This document shows, in pieces, positions 8,934-18,300 of a stretch of 64,000 nt of DNA; position 1 is the stretch's first letter, and each line of letters begins with the position of its first letter. The stretch covers positions 294,052-358,051 of the forward strand of contig SVIV01000001.1 of NCBI GenBank assembly GCA_015069325.1, read 5' to 3'. The position numbers were made by a program, and so were the translations under genes. This stretch comes from Clostridiales bacterium. GTDB taxonomy: Bacteria; Bacillota; Clostridia; Christensenellales; UBA1242. The notes under the pieces were generated by a model. It saw only the letters and a program-made list of their open reading frames with translations, was not told the DNA's origin and did no database searches.

Positions 8934-9224
8934 ATGAAAGTTGAAGAAAATATTATTTTAAACAAACTTTTTGATACTTATGGGTTGTTGCTTAGTAGTG
9001 GGCAGCAAGATATTATGTCGTCTTATTTGCAAAATGACTTGACAGTAAGCGAAATTGCTGAAAATTTAAGTGTTTCAAGGCAGGCAGTTATGGATAGTGT
9101 AAATAAGGCAGAAAAAAAATTGTTTGATTTAGAAAAAAAATTGGGACTTTTGAAAAAGATTGAATCTTTAGAAGAAGAAAACAAATTGTTAAAACAAAAA
9201 CTTTCAAAAAATAAGGAGTTATAA
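8934..9224 (+). CDS. ylxM: YlxM/p13-like helix-turn-helix protein of the SRP pathway
   Basis: This 96-residue protein has a sigma-70 region-4-like helix-turn-helix (segment VSEIAENLSVSRQAV) and a C-terminal coiled coil (residues ~58-96). YlxM is the conserved partner encoded just before ffh and is reported to stimulate SRP GTPase activity in some Gram-positive bacteria. Its stop overlaps the ffh start by one base. The start has no strong ribosome binding site, which may matter for regulation of the operon. Confidence 0.85.
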   Translation: MKVEENIILNKLFDTYGLLLSSGQQDIMSSYLQNDLTVSEIAENLSVSRQAVMDSVNKAEKKLFDLEKKLGLLKKIESLEEENKLLKQKLSKNKEL

Positions 9225-10537
9225 TGGCACTTTTTTCATCACTTTCAGAAAAATTCAACCATATATTCTCAAAACTTACAAAACGTGGTAAACTGACCGA
9301 GCTTGAAATTAAAGAAGCAATGAGAGAAGTGAAGATGGCACTTCTTGAAGCAGATGTTAACTATTTAGTTGTAAAAGATTTCGTCAAAACAGTTTCAGAA
9401 AAAGCAGTAGGAGATGATGTTTTAAAAAGTCTTACTCCAGCACAACAAGTTATTAAGATTGTAAAAGAAGAACTTACTTCTCTTATGAGTTCAAACGAGC
9501 AAAAACTTGCTGTAAGCCCAGCACCACCAACGGTGATTATGATGTGCGGACTTCAAGGTGCGGGAAAAACTACAATGTGTGGCAAACTTAGTGCTCATCT
9601 AAAAAAATCAGGGAAAAAAGTTTTACTTGTAGCGTGCGATATTTATAGACCAGCGGCAATCAATCAACTTCAAGTTGTAGGAAAGCAGGCGGGTGCAGAA
9701 GTATTTGAACGTGGCACACAAAACCCTGTAAAAACAGCAAAAGAAGCAATTGCACACGCAAAGAAACAAGGATATGATACTGTAATTATTGATACGGCAG
9801 GTCGTCTTCATATCAACGAAGAATTGATGAATGAACTTAAAAACATCAAAAAAGAAGTATCTCCAATTGAAATATTGCTTACCGTTGACTCAATGACTGG
9901 TCAAGATGCAGTTACCGTAGCGGAAAGTTTTAACAATGACCTTGATATTACAGGGGTTGTGCTTACAAAGCTTGATGGCGATACTCGTGGTGGTGCTGCT
10001 CTCTCAATTAGGGCTATTACTGGAAAGCCTATTAAGTTTACAGGTGTTGGCGAAAAGATTGGAGATATCGAGCCTTTCTATCCAGACCGTATTGCAAGCA
10101 GAATTTTGGGAATGGGTGATGTGTTAAGTCTTATTGAAAAGGCACAAGAAGCAGTCACTGAAGAACAAGCAAAAGAAATGGAAAAGAAGTTTAGAGAAAA
10201 TTCATTTACTTTTGACGACTATCTTGCTCAGCTTGACAGTATTAAGAAAATGGGCAACATTAAAGATATTTTAGGAATGATTCCAGGAATTGGAAGCAAG
10301 ATTAAAAATCTTGACATTGATGAAAAACAACTTGCGATAAATAAGGCAATCATTCAATCAATGACACCAAAAGAAAGAAGAAATCCTGAAATTATCAAAG
10401 CTAGCAGAAGACAACGTATCGCTAATGGAAGCGGGACGTCAATTCAGCAGGTTAATCAACTTTTGAAATCTTTTGAACAATCAAAAGAGATGATGAAACA
10501 AATGAAAAACGGAAAATTTAAAAACAAATTTTTCTAA
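9224..10537 (+). CDS. ffh: Signal recognition particle protein Ffh
   Basis: 437-residue SRP54 GTPase. It has the N-terminal four-helix bundle, then the G domain with GLQGAGKTT, DTAGR and TKLDGD. The C-terminal methionine-rich M domain, from about residue 300, binds SRP RNA and signal peptides. It targets nascent membrane and secreted proteins to FtsY and the Sec translocon. It heads the run rpsP-khpA-rimM-trmD-rbgA in the usual Firmicute order. Confidence 0.96.
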   Translation: MALFSSLSEKFNHIFSKLTKRGKLTELEIKEAMREVKMALLEADVNYLVVKDFVKTVSEKAVGDDVLKSLTPAQQVIKIVKEELTSLMSSNEQKLAVSPAPPTVIMMCGLQGAGKTTMCGKLSAHLKKSGKKVLLVACDIYRPAAINQLQVVGKQAGAEVFERGTQNPVKTAKEAIAHAKKQGYDTVIIDTAGRLHINEELMNELKNIKKEVSPIEILLTVDSMTGQDAVTVAESFNNDLDITGVVLTKLDGDTRGGAALSIRAITGKPIKFTGVGEKIGDIEPFYPDRIASRILGMGDVLSLIEKAQEAVTEEQAKEMEKKFRENSFTFDDYLAQLDSIKKMGNIKDILGMIPGIGSKIKNLDIDEKQLAINKAIIQSMTPKERRNPEIIKASRRQRIANGSGTSIQQVNQLLKSFEQSKEMMKQMKNGKFKNKFF

Positions 10538-10595
10538 TTAAGATGGTATATCATTGCAAAGGCAATTATATATAAAAATTTTATAGGAGGACAAA

Positions 10596-10844
10596 ATGGC
10601 AGTTAAAATCAGACTTACAAGAATGGGAGATAAAAAAGCACCTTTCTACAGAGTTATCGTAGCTGATTCTCGTGCACCAAGAGATGGAAAGTTTATTGAT
10701 GTTATTGGAACATACAATCCACTTACAAATCCAGCAGAAATCAAAATCGATAGCGACAAAGCTAAAACTTGGCTTAAAAATGGCGCAACTCCAACAGAAA
10801 CAGCAAAACAACTTCTTGTAAAGAGTGGCGTTATTGAAAAATAA
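10596..10844 (+). CDS. rpsP: 30S ribosomal protein S16
   Basis: 82 residues, normal for bacterial S16. The family signature [18 protein letters not shown] opens the protein and a GTYNP motif follows. The site AGGAGG lies 6 nt before the ATG. S16 is needed for 30S assembly. Confidence 0.96.
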   Translation: MAVKIRLTRMGDKKAPFYRVIVADSRAPRDGKFIDVIGTYNPLTNPAEIKIDSDKAKTWLKNGATPTETAKQLLVKSGVIEK

Positions 10845-10861
10845 TAAAGGGAGATAGATTA

Positions 10862-11092
10862 ATGAAAGAAGTAGTAGAATATATCGTTAAAAGCCTTGTT
10901 ATTGACAAGGACGCAGTTAAAGTTGCTGAAACTGAAGATGAAACAGGCAGTGTGATTAACGTGTCTGTCGCAGAAAGCGATATGGGTAGAGTTATCGGTA
11001 AAAGCGGTAACATTGCATCTAGCATTAGAACAATAATCAAATCAATCTCATCAAGAACAGGCAAAAAGGTTTTTGTTAAATTTGGAGAATAG
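10862..11092 (+). CDS. khpA: KH-domain RNA-binding protein KhpA (YlqC)
   Basis: 76 residues forming a single KH domain with the RNA-binding GxxG loop seen as VIGKSGN. It is the standard small RNA-binding protein between rpsP and rimM and in Gram-positives can pair with KhpB to control cell division and elongation. GGGAG precedes the start. Confidence 0.92.
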   Translation: MKEVVEYIVKSLVIDKDAVKVAETEDETGSVINVSVAESDMGRVIGKSGNIASSIRTIIKSISSRTGKKVFVKFGE

Positions 11093-11093
11093 T

Positions 11094-11579
11094 ATGCTCG
11101 AAATTGCAAGAATTTTAAAGCCACAAGGTATCAAAGGTGAAGTGAAAGCGGAACTTTTGACAGATGTGGTTTCAATTTTTGATGTTTTATCGCAGTGCCT
11201 TGTCGGAAATAAGATAATGCATATTCAGCATATCAGCCTTCGACAAGGCTTTTTGTATATTAAATTTGATGAGATTAAAACGCGTAACGATGCCGAACTT
11301 TATCGCAACCAAGTTTTAAAAGTTGAAAAATCTTTACTTGAAGAAATGAAAGATGAAGATGAATTTTTGGTTGATGATTTGATTGGTTCAATTTTATATA
11401 ATGATAAAGGTGAAATGGTAGGACAAATAGTTGAAATTTTAAACTATGGTGCAAGCGATATCTTTGTAGTTGAAAAAGAAGGTCGCACTTACGATATCCC
11501 TTATGTAGAAGAAATTTTCTATGTAGAAAATGGCAATTTAGTGGTTGATAGCCAACGATTAGATGAGGTTATGGTATGA
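11094..11579 (+). CDS. rimM: Ribosome maturation factor RimM
   Basis: 161 residues with the N-terminal RimM barrel (GIKGEVKAELLTD) and a C-terminal PRC barrel (LVDDLIG, DIPYVEEIF). ATG 11094 is used, one base after the khpA stop, with GGAGA inside khpA; a longer frame from 11073 lies inside khpA. RimM assists 30S head assembly around S19. Its end overlaps trmD by four bases (ATGA), indicating coupling. Confidence 0.92.
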   Translation: MLEIARILKPQGIKGEVKAELLTDVVSIFDVLSQCLVGNKIMHIQHISLRQGFLYIKFDEIKTRNDAELYRNQVLKVEKSLLEEMKDEDEFLVDDLIGSILYNDKGEMVGQIVEILNYGASDIFVVEKEGRTYDIPYVEEIFYVENGNLVVDSQRLDEVMV

Positions 11580-12253
11580 AAATCGATATCTTAACTCTTT
11601 TTCCTGAGAGTTTTAGTTATCTTGATTCAAGCATTTTGAAAAGGGCAAAAGAAAATGGAATTTTAGAAATTAATGTCATTGATATTCGCCCATTTTCAAA
11701 AGATAAGCACAAGAAATGCGATGACTATCCTTTCGGTGGTGGGGCAGGAATGCTAATGAGCGTTCAGCCTATTTATGATGCAGTGAAAAATGTGAGAAAA
11801 GAAAATTCTCACATAGTTTTTGCAAGCCCAAGTGGGAAACGACTTTCTGTGTCTAAAGCACAAGAGTTGTCGCAAAAGGAACATATTATTTTTATTTGTG
11901 GGCATTATGAAGGGGTTGACCAAAGAGTTATTGATTTGCTTAAACCTGAAGAAATTTCAATAGGAGATTATGTTCTCACTGGGGGCGAACTTCCTACAAT
12001 GGTTATCATCGATTGCCTTTCAAGATTTATAGATGGGGTTATCACTAAGGAAAGTTTAAGTGAAGAAAGTTTTTCTTGCGGAAATTTGGAATATCCCCAA
12101 TACACTCGTCCACAAGTTTTTGAAGGGTTGTCAGTGCCTGAAGTGTTGGTATCTGGCAATCATCAAGAAATTGCTAAGTGGAGAAAAGCCCAAAGCGAAG
12201 CGAAGACAAAGGCTGTGAGACCAGACTTATTAGGGGGTAAAAATGAAGATTAA
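11576..12253 (+). CDS. trmD: tRNA (guanine-N1-)-methyltransferase TrmD
   Basis: 225-residue SPOUT methyltransferase that makes m1G37 in tRNAs reading CNN codons and prevents frameshifting. Motifs include ILTLFPE at the start, DYPFGGGAGM, GHYEGVDQR and the knotted SAM site ISIGDYVLTGGEL. Its end overlaps the next gene by 11 bases. Ribosomal protein L19 (rplS), which usually follows trmD, is not here. Confidence 0.95.
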   Translation: MKIDILTLFPESFSYLDSSILKRAKENGILEINVIDIRPFSKDKHKKCDDYPFGGGAGMLMSVQPIYDAVKNVRKENSHIVFASPSGKRLSVSKAQELSQKEHIIFICGHYEGVDQRVIDLLKPEEISIGDYVLTGGELPTMVIIDCLSRFIDGVITKESLSEESFSCGNLEYPQYTRPQVFEGLSVPEVLVSGNHQEIAKWRKAQSEAKTKAVRPDLLGGKNED

Positions 12254-13058
12254 TTGGTTCCCAGGTCATATGAAAAAGACTATGGCGGAAATTAAAAGCA
12301 AACTTGTAAATATTGATGTTGTGATTTATTTGCTTGATAGTCGTGCGCCTATATCATCAATAAATCCAAGTTTGTCAAAACTTTCTCAAAACAAGCCTGT
12401 GCTTTATGTTTTTAATAAAGTTGATATTGCAGACGAAAAAAGAGTTGAAGAAATTGCAAAGGATTACAAGAGCGAAAATAGTGATTATATCATTATGAAC
12501 AGCACTCTTTCAGGTGGGGCAAAATTGATGAAACAAAAGATTTTAGCACTTGCCAAAGACAAGATTGAAAAATTCTTAAAGAAAGGGATTAAAACAGTAA
12601 TTCGTGCAATTGTGATTGGTGTGCCAAACTCAGGGAAAAGCACCCTTGTAAACAACCTTTGCGGTAAAGCAAAAGCTGTAACTGGCAATCGTGCAGGGGT
12701 TACGAAGATGACTCAATGGGTATCTATTGGCGACAACATTGAAATTTGCGATACTCCGGGGACACTTTATCCAAATCTTGAAGACCAAGAAATTGCTAAA
12801 AAACTTCTTTTTGTTGGTAGTATTAAAGATGAAGTTGTTGCGGATACTGTGGAACTTGCACAAGAACTTATTTCTCAAATTCGAGAAAAATATCCTTCTT
12901 TGTTGCAAAATCGTTATGGCGAAGATTTGACTTTAGAAGGCATTGCAAAGAAACGCGGATTTATTTTAGGAAAGGGTGAATATGACATTGAACGTAGTGC
13001 AAATGCAGTGATTGATGATTTCAGAAAATGTCGTATCGGAAAAATAACTTTGGATTAA
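12243..13058 (+). CDS. rbgA: Ribosome biogenesis GTPase RbgA (YlqF)
   Basis: 271-residue circularly permuted GTPase: NKVD (G4) comes before GVPNSGKST (G1) and DTPG (G3), as expected for the YlqF/YawG family. It opens with NWFPGHM and ends in a helical C-terminal domain. RbgA acts in late 50S assembly. The site GGGGG sits close to the start, inside trmD. Confidence 0.94.
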   Translation: MKINWFPGHMKKTMAEIKSKLVNIDVVIYLLDSRAPISSINPSLSKLSQNKPVLYVFNKVDIADEKRVEEIAKDYKSENSDYIIMNSTLSGGAKLMKQKILALAKDKIEKFLKKGIKTVIRAIVIGVPNSGKSTLVNNLCGKAKAVTGNRAGVTKMTQWVSIGDNIEICDTPGTLYPNLEDQEIAKKLLFVGSIKDEVVADTVELAQELISQIREKYPSLLQNRYGEDLTLEGIAKKRGFILGKGEYDIERSANAVIDDFRKCRIGKITLD

Positions 13059-13061
13059 TTT

Positions 13062-13409
13062 ATGGATAAAAAGTTTAATAAAATTAGTGGTCAAATAGGC
13101 GAAAATAAAGCTGTAGAATACTTACAAAATAAAAAATATAAGATTCTTGCTCAAAATTTTACAACTCATATTGGGGAAGTGGATATTATTTGTGTATTCA
13201 AAAAAACAATTGTCTTTGTTGAAGTCAAGGCAAGAGAAACTTTGGCTTTCGGCAGGCCAAGTGAAGCAGTAAACGAGCTTAAACAGTCGAAAATCAGAAG
13301 AGTGGCTGAAGAATATTTAATTAGAAATCACTTAGAAGATGTGCCTATTAGGTTTGACGTTATTGAAATAGTCGGTAACTACATAAATCATATAGAAAAT
13401 TGTTTTTAA
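13062..13409 (+). CDS. yraN: UPF0102 family endonuclease-fold protein YraN
   Basis: 115 residues with the restriction-endonuclease-like core GEVDII followed by FVEVKAR, giving the D-ExK catalytic pattern. YraN proteins are conserved but their role is unproven; a link to DNA processing is inferred. It directly follows rbgA, with rnhB absent from the interval where many Firmicutes have it. Confidence 0.88.
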   Translation: MDKKFNKISGQIGENKAVEYLQNKKYKILAQNFTTHIGEVDIICVFKKTIVFVEVKARETLAFGRPSEAVNELKQSKIRRVAEEYLIRNHLEDVPIRFDVIEIVGNYINHIENCF

Positions 13410-13430
13410 CGGGATAATCCCGTTTTTTTA
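13409..13430 (+). terminator. Intrinsic terminator of the ylxM-yraN operon
   Basis: An ACGGGAT/ATCCCGT stem with a run of seven Ts follows the yraN stop at once. Confidence 0.88.
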
Positions 13431-13497
13431 TTTGTTAAGCATTTTTTAATATAAAATCCACATTAAATACAAAAAAGTTGAAAAATGAAATCAAATC

Positions 13498-13533
13498 GCT
13501 TGACTTCCCCACCCCGCATTTTGCTAAAATAAA
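13498..13533 (+). promoter_or_regulatory. C-rich promoter cassette, copy 1
   Basis: TTGACT (13500-13505) is followed by a 19-nt C-rich spacer and the extended -10 TGC-TAAAAT (13525-13530). The 36-bp block matches a second copy at 28914-28949 at about 30 positions, including the run of Cs and the CCGCA and TGCTAAA elements. Confidence 0.6.
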
Positions 13534-13559
13534 GATGACTGTATTGTTTTATAAACAAA

Positions 13560-13661
13560 TAATGAAAGTCGGGCGACAAGTCTATTAAAGTGTTATACTC
13601 GTTTAATTTAGTTGTCTATATATTAGCAGGCAATAGCTAAATCGGGCGACATTTGGTCGCA
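13560..13661 (+). promoter_or_regulatory. Structured 5' leader of the BspA-like gene
   Basis: The roughly 140-nt leader holds TCGGGCGACA twice (about 13568-13577 and 13642-13651). The second copy forms a GCGAC/GTCGC hairpin ending just before the AAGGAG ribosome binding site, so folding could affect initiation. It matches no riboswitch class I know. Confidence 0.35.
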
Positions 13662-13673
13662 AAGGAGAAGAAA

Positions 13674-15275
13674 GTGGGAAAGCAAATTTCAAACAAAAAA
13701 TTCAAAACAACGGTTGTTTCATTATGCCTTGGCTTTTTAATGGTTGTGGGTGCTGTGATTGGCGTATGGGCAGCAAGCACACAAAACTATAAAGCAGGAT
13801 TTAATATAAGTTACTCAGTAGGCGACAACGTTGCAGCAAAGGTCAGGACAGAGTATTATGTTCCAAATGCAGACTATGACTCAAATGGAGTTGAAGATGG
13901 AGCGCACACAGTGACTACAAATGAAGCGGGCGATACAGTAACAGGCGAAGATGGATATGTAACATTTAATGCAGGAGATAGTAATGAAACTGGTGCAGAA
14001 GTATATATTGGTAATTTCAACCTTACACCACAAACTCCAAAAATTATTTTTTACTTCACGGTTTATAATATGCTTGAAGAAGGATACTTACAAGTAGTTG
14101 TAGATGAAGATTACACAACAAAAGAAAACGTTTCAGTTAAAACAACATATGTAAATCCAGAATCATTTGCACTTTCATCATCCGCATCAACAATGTCAGT
14201 AGATGATTATACAAATAAACAATATGACAATGCATCGGCACAAGGTTATAAAATCGTTAAAGTTGAAATTGCCGTAAAAAATCAAAATGCGTCTGCCGCA
14301 ATTGCAGGGGATATTGCTTTAGGGCTTTATTATCACGAAGAAACCGAAAGTGCATCATTAATTAGTAAAGAAAAATTTGTAGCAGAGCGTCAGTATAGAG
14401 ACACATTGTTGTTTGATTATGCTCAAAGAGACTCTTCTTATCCAACAACGGGCACTGATGTCTCCGAAGCTGGAGATTGCAGTATTTGGATGGTAAATAA
14501 TAGAGTTTATTCATATAATACAATTGTTTTGCCGGAAGATTCGTCTTCTATGTTTGAATCGCTTGGTGGAGATATAATTTTTAATAATATTAATACATCA
14601 AAAGTAACAGATATGTCGTGTATGTTTCAGGATTATGCAGGTGATACACCATTAACATTATTGGATTTATCTATGTTTGATACATCAAATGTAACGGATA
14701 TGTCAGATATGTTTTTCCAGTGTCGCATACGACAGATTGATGTTTCAAGTTTTAATACATCAAAAGTAACAGATATGTCGAGTATGTTTATTGCTATGAT
14801 TACCAGTATCGATGTTTCTCATTTTGACACATCAAGTGTAACAGCTATGTCATGTATGTTTGAAAATGGCTATTTTACCAGTTTAGATTTATCTGGTTGG
14901 GATACATCAAAAGTAACAGATATGTCGAGTATGTTTAACTACTGCTCTAATCTTACAAGTTTAAATCTATCTGGTTGGGATACATCAAAAGTAACAAATA
15001 TGTCGAATATGTTTGCAAACTGCTCTAATCTTACAAGTTTAGATTTATCTAATTGGGATACATCAAAAGTAACAGATATGTCGAATATGTTTGAACTGTG
15101 CGAGTCTCTTACAACAATCTATGTAGGAAGCCTGTGGTCAACAGATAAAGTAACATATTCGTCAAATATGTTTTATTATTGCACAAGCCTTCAAGGTGCA
15201 GTTGCATATAATTCAAGCAAAATAGACGTTTCAATGGCAAACTGGGAAACTGGGTATTTGACATTAAAACAATAA
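13674..15275 (+). CDS. Secreted BspA-like (DUF285) leucine-rich-repeat surface protein
   Basis: 533 residues from GTG 13674, chosen because AGGAG at 13663-13667 is correctly spaced. An N-terminal membrane/signal segment spans about residues 13-32. A unique beta-rich domain (to about 250) comes next, then repeats of the DUF285 type built on DTSKVTDMSSMF. The last repeats have a 26-residue (78-nt) period and are nearly identical in DNA. Such proteins are surface adhesins in gut bacteria and protists. There is no LPxTG motif or other visible C-terminal anchor, so attachment would be by an uncleaved N-terminal helix, or the protein is released. Confidence 0.85.
   Translation: MGKQISNKKFKTTVVSLCLGFLMVVGAVIGVWAASTQNYKAGFNISYSVGDNVAAKVRTEYYVPNADYDSNGVEDGAHTVTTNEAGDTVTGEDGYVTFNAGDSNETGAEVYIGNFNLTPQTPKIIFYFTVYNMLEEGYLQVVVDEDYTTKENVSVKTTYVNPESFALSSSASTMSVDDYTNKQYDNASAQGYKIVKVEIAVKNQNASAAIAGDIALGLYYHEETESASLISKEKFVAERQYRDTLLFDYAQRDSSYPTTGTDVSEAGDCSIWMVNNRVYSYNTIVLPEDSSSMFESLGGDIIFNNINTSKVTDMSCMFQDYAGDTPLTLLDLSMFDTSNVTDMSDMFFQCRIRQIDVSSFNTSKVTDMSSMFIAMITSIDVSHFDTSSVTAMSCMFENGYFTSLDLSGWDTSKVTDMSSMFNYCSNLTSLNLSGWDTSKVTNMSNMFANCSNLTSLDLSNWDTSKVTDMSNMFELCESLTTIYVGSLWSTDKVTYSSNMFYYCTSLQGAVAYNSSKIDVSMANWETGYLTLKQ
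14890..15110 (+). repeat. 78-nt tandem coding repeats in the BspA-like gene
   Basis: Near-identical 78-bp units (GGTTGGGATACATC to the next copy 78 nt later) encode 26-residue leucine-rich repeats. Earlier units from about 14580 are more diverged. High DNA identity makes copy-number change by recombination likely. Confidence 0.75.
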
Positions 15276-15280
15276 AAAAA

Positions 15281-15306
15281 AGATGCAAAATTTGCATCTT
15301 TTTTAG
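15281..15306. terminator. Bidirectional terminator between the BspA-like gene and nifJ
   Basis: GATGCAAA/TTTGCATC with A and T runs on either side. The minus-strand nifJ stop codon lies inside its T tract. Confidence 0.85.
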
Positions 15307-18300
15307 TTTTGTGATTTATCTTTTAAAGTTTCAAGTTCTTCAAATGCTTGATTTTTTTGCATTTCAAGCAGGCTTGATTTCCCATTTTCTTTGGTCTGAG
15401 CAAATCTTCGTTGAGAAGATAAAAATTCGTCAAACAATTTTTCGTTGTAATCGCTTTTTAAAACAAGTTGATTTGTGATTGGATTATAAGTATACATTGG
15501 CCAGAATCCGCTTTGAACAGCTTGTTTAGAGTGCGTCATCATATCAGACATTTCAAAGCCTTGATTGATGCAAGGGGCATAAGCGATAACAATACTTGTG
15601 CCTTGATAGTCCTGTGCTTCTTTAAGAGTTTTAATAGTGTGATTTATGTCGCCACCAAGTGCAATTTGTCCCACGAAAACGTCTTTATATGAAAGTGCAA
15701 TTTGTCCGAGATTTTTCTTTCTTGTTGTTTTTCCGCTGTCAGCAAGTTTTACGCTAGCACCTGTTGGAGTTGCCTTGCTTGCTTGCCCGCCTGTGTTTGA
15801 ATAACTTTGATTGTCTAAAACTAAAATGTTTACGTTTTCTCCGCTTGCGAGTATATGGTCAAGTCCGCCAAACCCGATATCGTTTGCCCAGCCGTCTCCA
15901 CCAATTATCCAAACCTTTTTATCTTTATTTTTAGTATAAGTATTAGAAAGTTTTAAGCCAAGCCCAAATTCGCTGTTGTCTTCAAATAAACTATTTGCCC
16001 AGAAAATTCCGCCATTTTCATCTTTACCATAAGGGCAACTGCCAAACGTGCCACCATAGATTGATGAACAACCAGTTGCATTGGCAATCATTAAGTTGCT
16101 TCCATTAAGCATTGTTAATATTTTGATGTAAGGTGTTTCTCCGCAGCCAGCACAAGCACCAGAAAATTCAAATAAACTTTTTTCAAATTGAAGTCCTTTT
16201 GCGGTAGCTGTTGCGAATAGGTTTTGCTTAGTTGTTGGAAGAATTTTGGATTTTTTGTATTCTTCTTTCTTTTCATCTAAAAGTTTTTCTGCTCCTTCCA
16301 TTGCAAGCGCTTTCTTAATCGCAGGGCAGGTATTTGCGCATACTCCGCAACCGGTGCAGTCTTCTGGACTTAGAAGCACTTTAAACATTTTTTCTTTAAG
16401 TCCCATTGCAGGAGAGAATGAATCATCTGCATATTTGCTTTCAACGAGAAGAGATGAAAGTGCGCTATGTGGGCAGGCTAGAACGCAATGTCCGCATTGA
16501 ATGCAATTTTCTTTTATCCAGTTTGGAAGTCTTGATGCTATATTTCTTTTTTCAAATTTACTTGTTTCAAGCGGAACACTTCCGTCTTTTGAGAATTTAG
16601 AAACAGCAATTTCGTTTCCTTTTAGTGAAGCAATTGGTTTCATAATGTCATTATAAAAAGCATCATTTGTGAAGCATTGAGAAGAAAATTCGGTTCCATT
16701 TAATGAATTTATGTCAATTTCAACTAATGCCGAAAGGGCATCTTTCATTGCCGATAAGTTTTTCTTTACGACGTCTTTGCCTTTAACTGAGAATGATTTT
16801 TCAATATTTACACCTAACTCTTTGTATATCTCTTTATCATTCATAAGGCCAATTGTTTTGAAAAGAACAGCTTGCATAATAATGTTGATTTTACTGCCTA
16901 GGTTATGCTTTCTTGCAAGACTTTGGGCATCAATGATAAAAAGTTTTGCCTTTAATTTTTTAAGTGTTTGAACAAATGAGATTGGCAATACCTTGTTAAG
17001 TTCATTTGCATTAAAAATTGTATTTAAAAGGACAATTCCGTTTTGTTTTAATCCTTTCAAACAATCATATTTATTGACAAATGAGAAGTTGTTGATTGAG
17101 ATGATGTTTGCTTTTTCAAGAAGATACTCGCTTTGTATCTCTTGGTCTGATATACGCAAATGCGAAGTCGTTAAACTTCCTGACTTTTTTGAATCATATT
17201 CAAAATATCCTTGCACGTTTTTGTTTAATTTTTCTCCCAAAATTTTAATTGTAGATTTGCTTGCCGACACAGAACCATCTGAACCCAGCCCGTAAATTTT
17301 AATTTCAAAAGCTTTCTCTTTTGACTTGTATGGCACTAGATTGAGAGAAGAATGCAAAACATCATCATTTATTCCAACGGTAAAGTTTGTTTTGTTTGTA
17401 TTGGTCATATTTTCATAGACAGTGTGGACATCTGATAAAGTGAATTCTTTGCCACCTAATCCGTAAATACCACTAAATGTAGATAAATTTAATCCTTGCA
17501 GTGCACTTACGCAATCTAGGTATAGTGGAGATTGTGCGCCTTGTTCTAAAGTCCGGTCAAGCACCGTAATTTTCTTAACGCCTTTTGGTAAAATGCTTAG
17601 GAATTTAGTAGAATCAAAAGGACGATAAACACGCACTTTTATAAGTCCGATTTTTTTTGATTTGTTTTCTTTTAAATATTGTTCAATCGTTTCGCAGGCA
17701 GAGCCCATTGCTACAACAATATTTTCAGCCTGTTTATGTCCATAGTATTCAAAACAGTGGTAGTTTGTATTGGCGATTAAATTAATTTGATTAAATGCTT
17801 CTTCAATTTTATCGGAGATACCTGCATAATGTGATGCATTTTTTATCTTGTTTTGAAAGAAAGTGTCAGGATTTTGCGCTGTGCCGAATTGAAAATCTTT
17901 GGCAGAATTATTGTAGTCTTTTAAATATTCCTTAAACAAAATCTTTAATTCACTATCTTCAAAAGTATCAATCTTTTGAATCTCGTGGCTTGTGCGAAAT
18001 CCATCAAAGAAGTGTAAAATAGGGGCATTATTTTGCAATGCAATTAAATGTGAAGCAATTGCCATATAATGAGAATCCTGCACAGAGTTTGATGCAATAA
18101 TAGAAAATCCTGTGCCTCTTGCCGCAAAAACGTCAGAGTGGTCGCAAAAAATAGACAGTGCGTGTGATGCGACTGAACGTGATGCAATATGCATAACAGC
18201 AGGTAAACATTCGCCCGCCATTTTATACATATTTGGAATCATTAAAAGAAGCCCTTGACTTGACGAAAATGTTGATGAAAGGCTATGTCCAAGTAAAGCT

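Noticed and set aside
13560..13661. Known riboswitch (c-di-GMP, guanidine, TPP) in the BspA-like gene leader
   Set aside because: None of the conserved core sequences of these classes could be found; kept only as an unknown structured leader.
14580..15110. CRISPR array suggested by regular repeats
   Set aside because: The repeats are in-frame coding units of a leucine-rich-repeat protein with no unique spacers.
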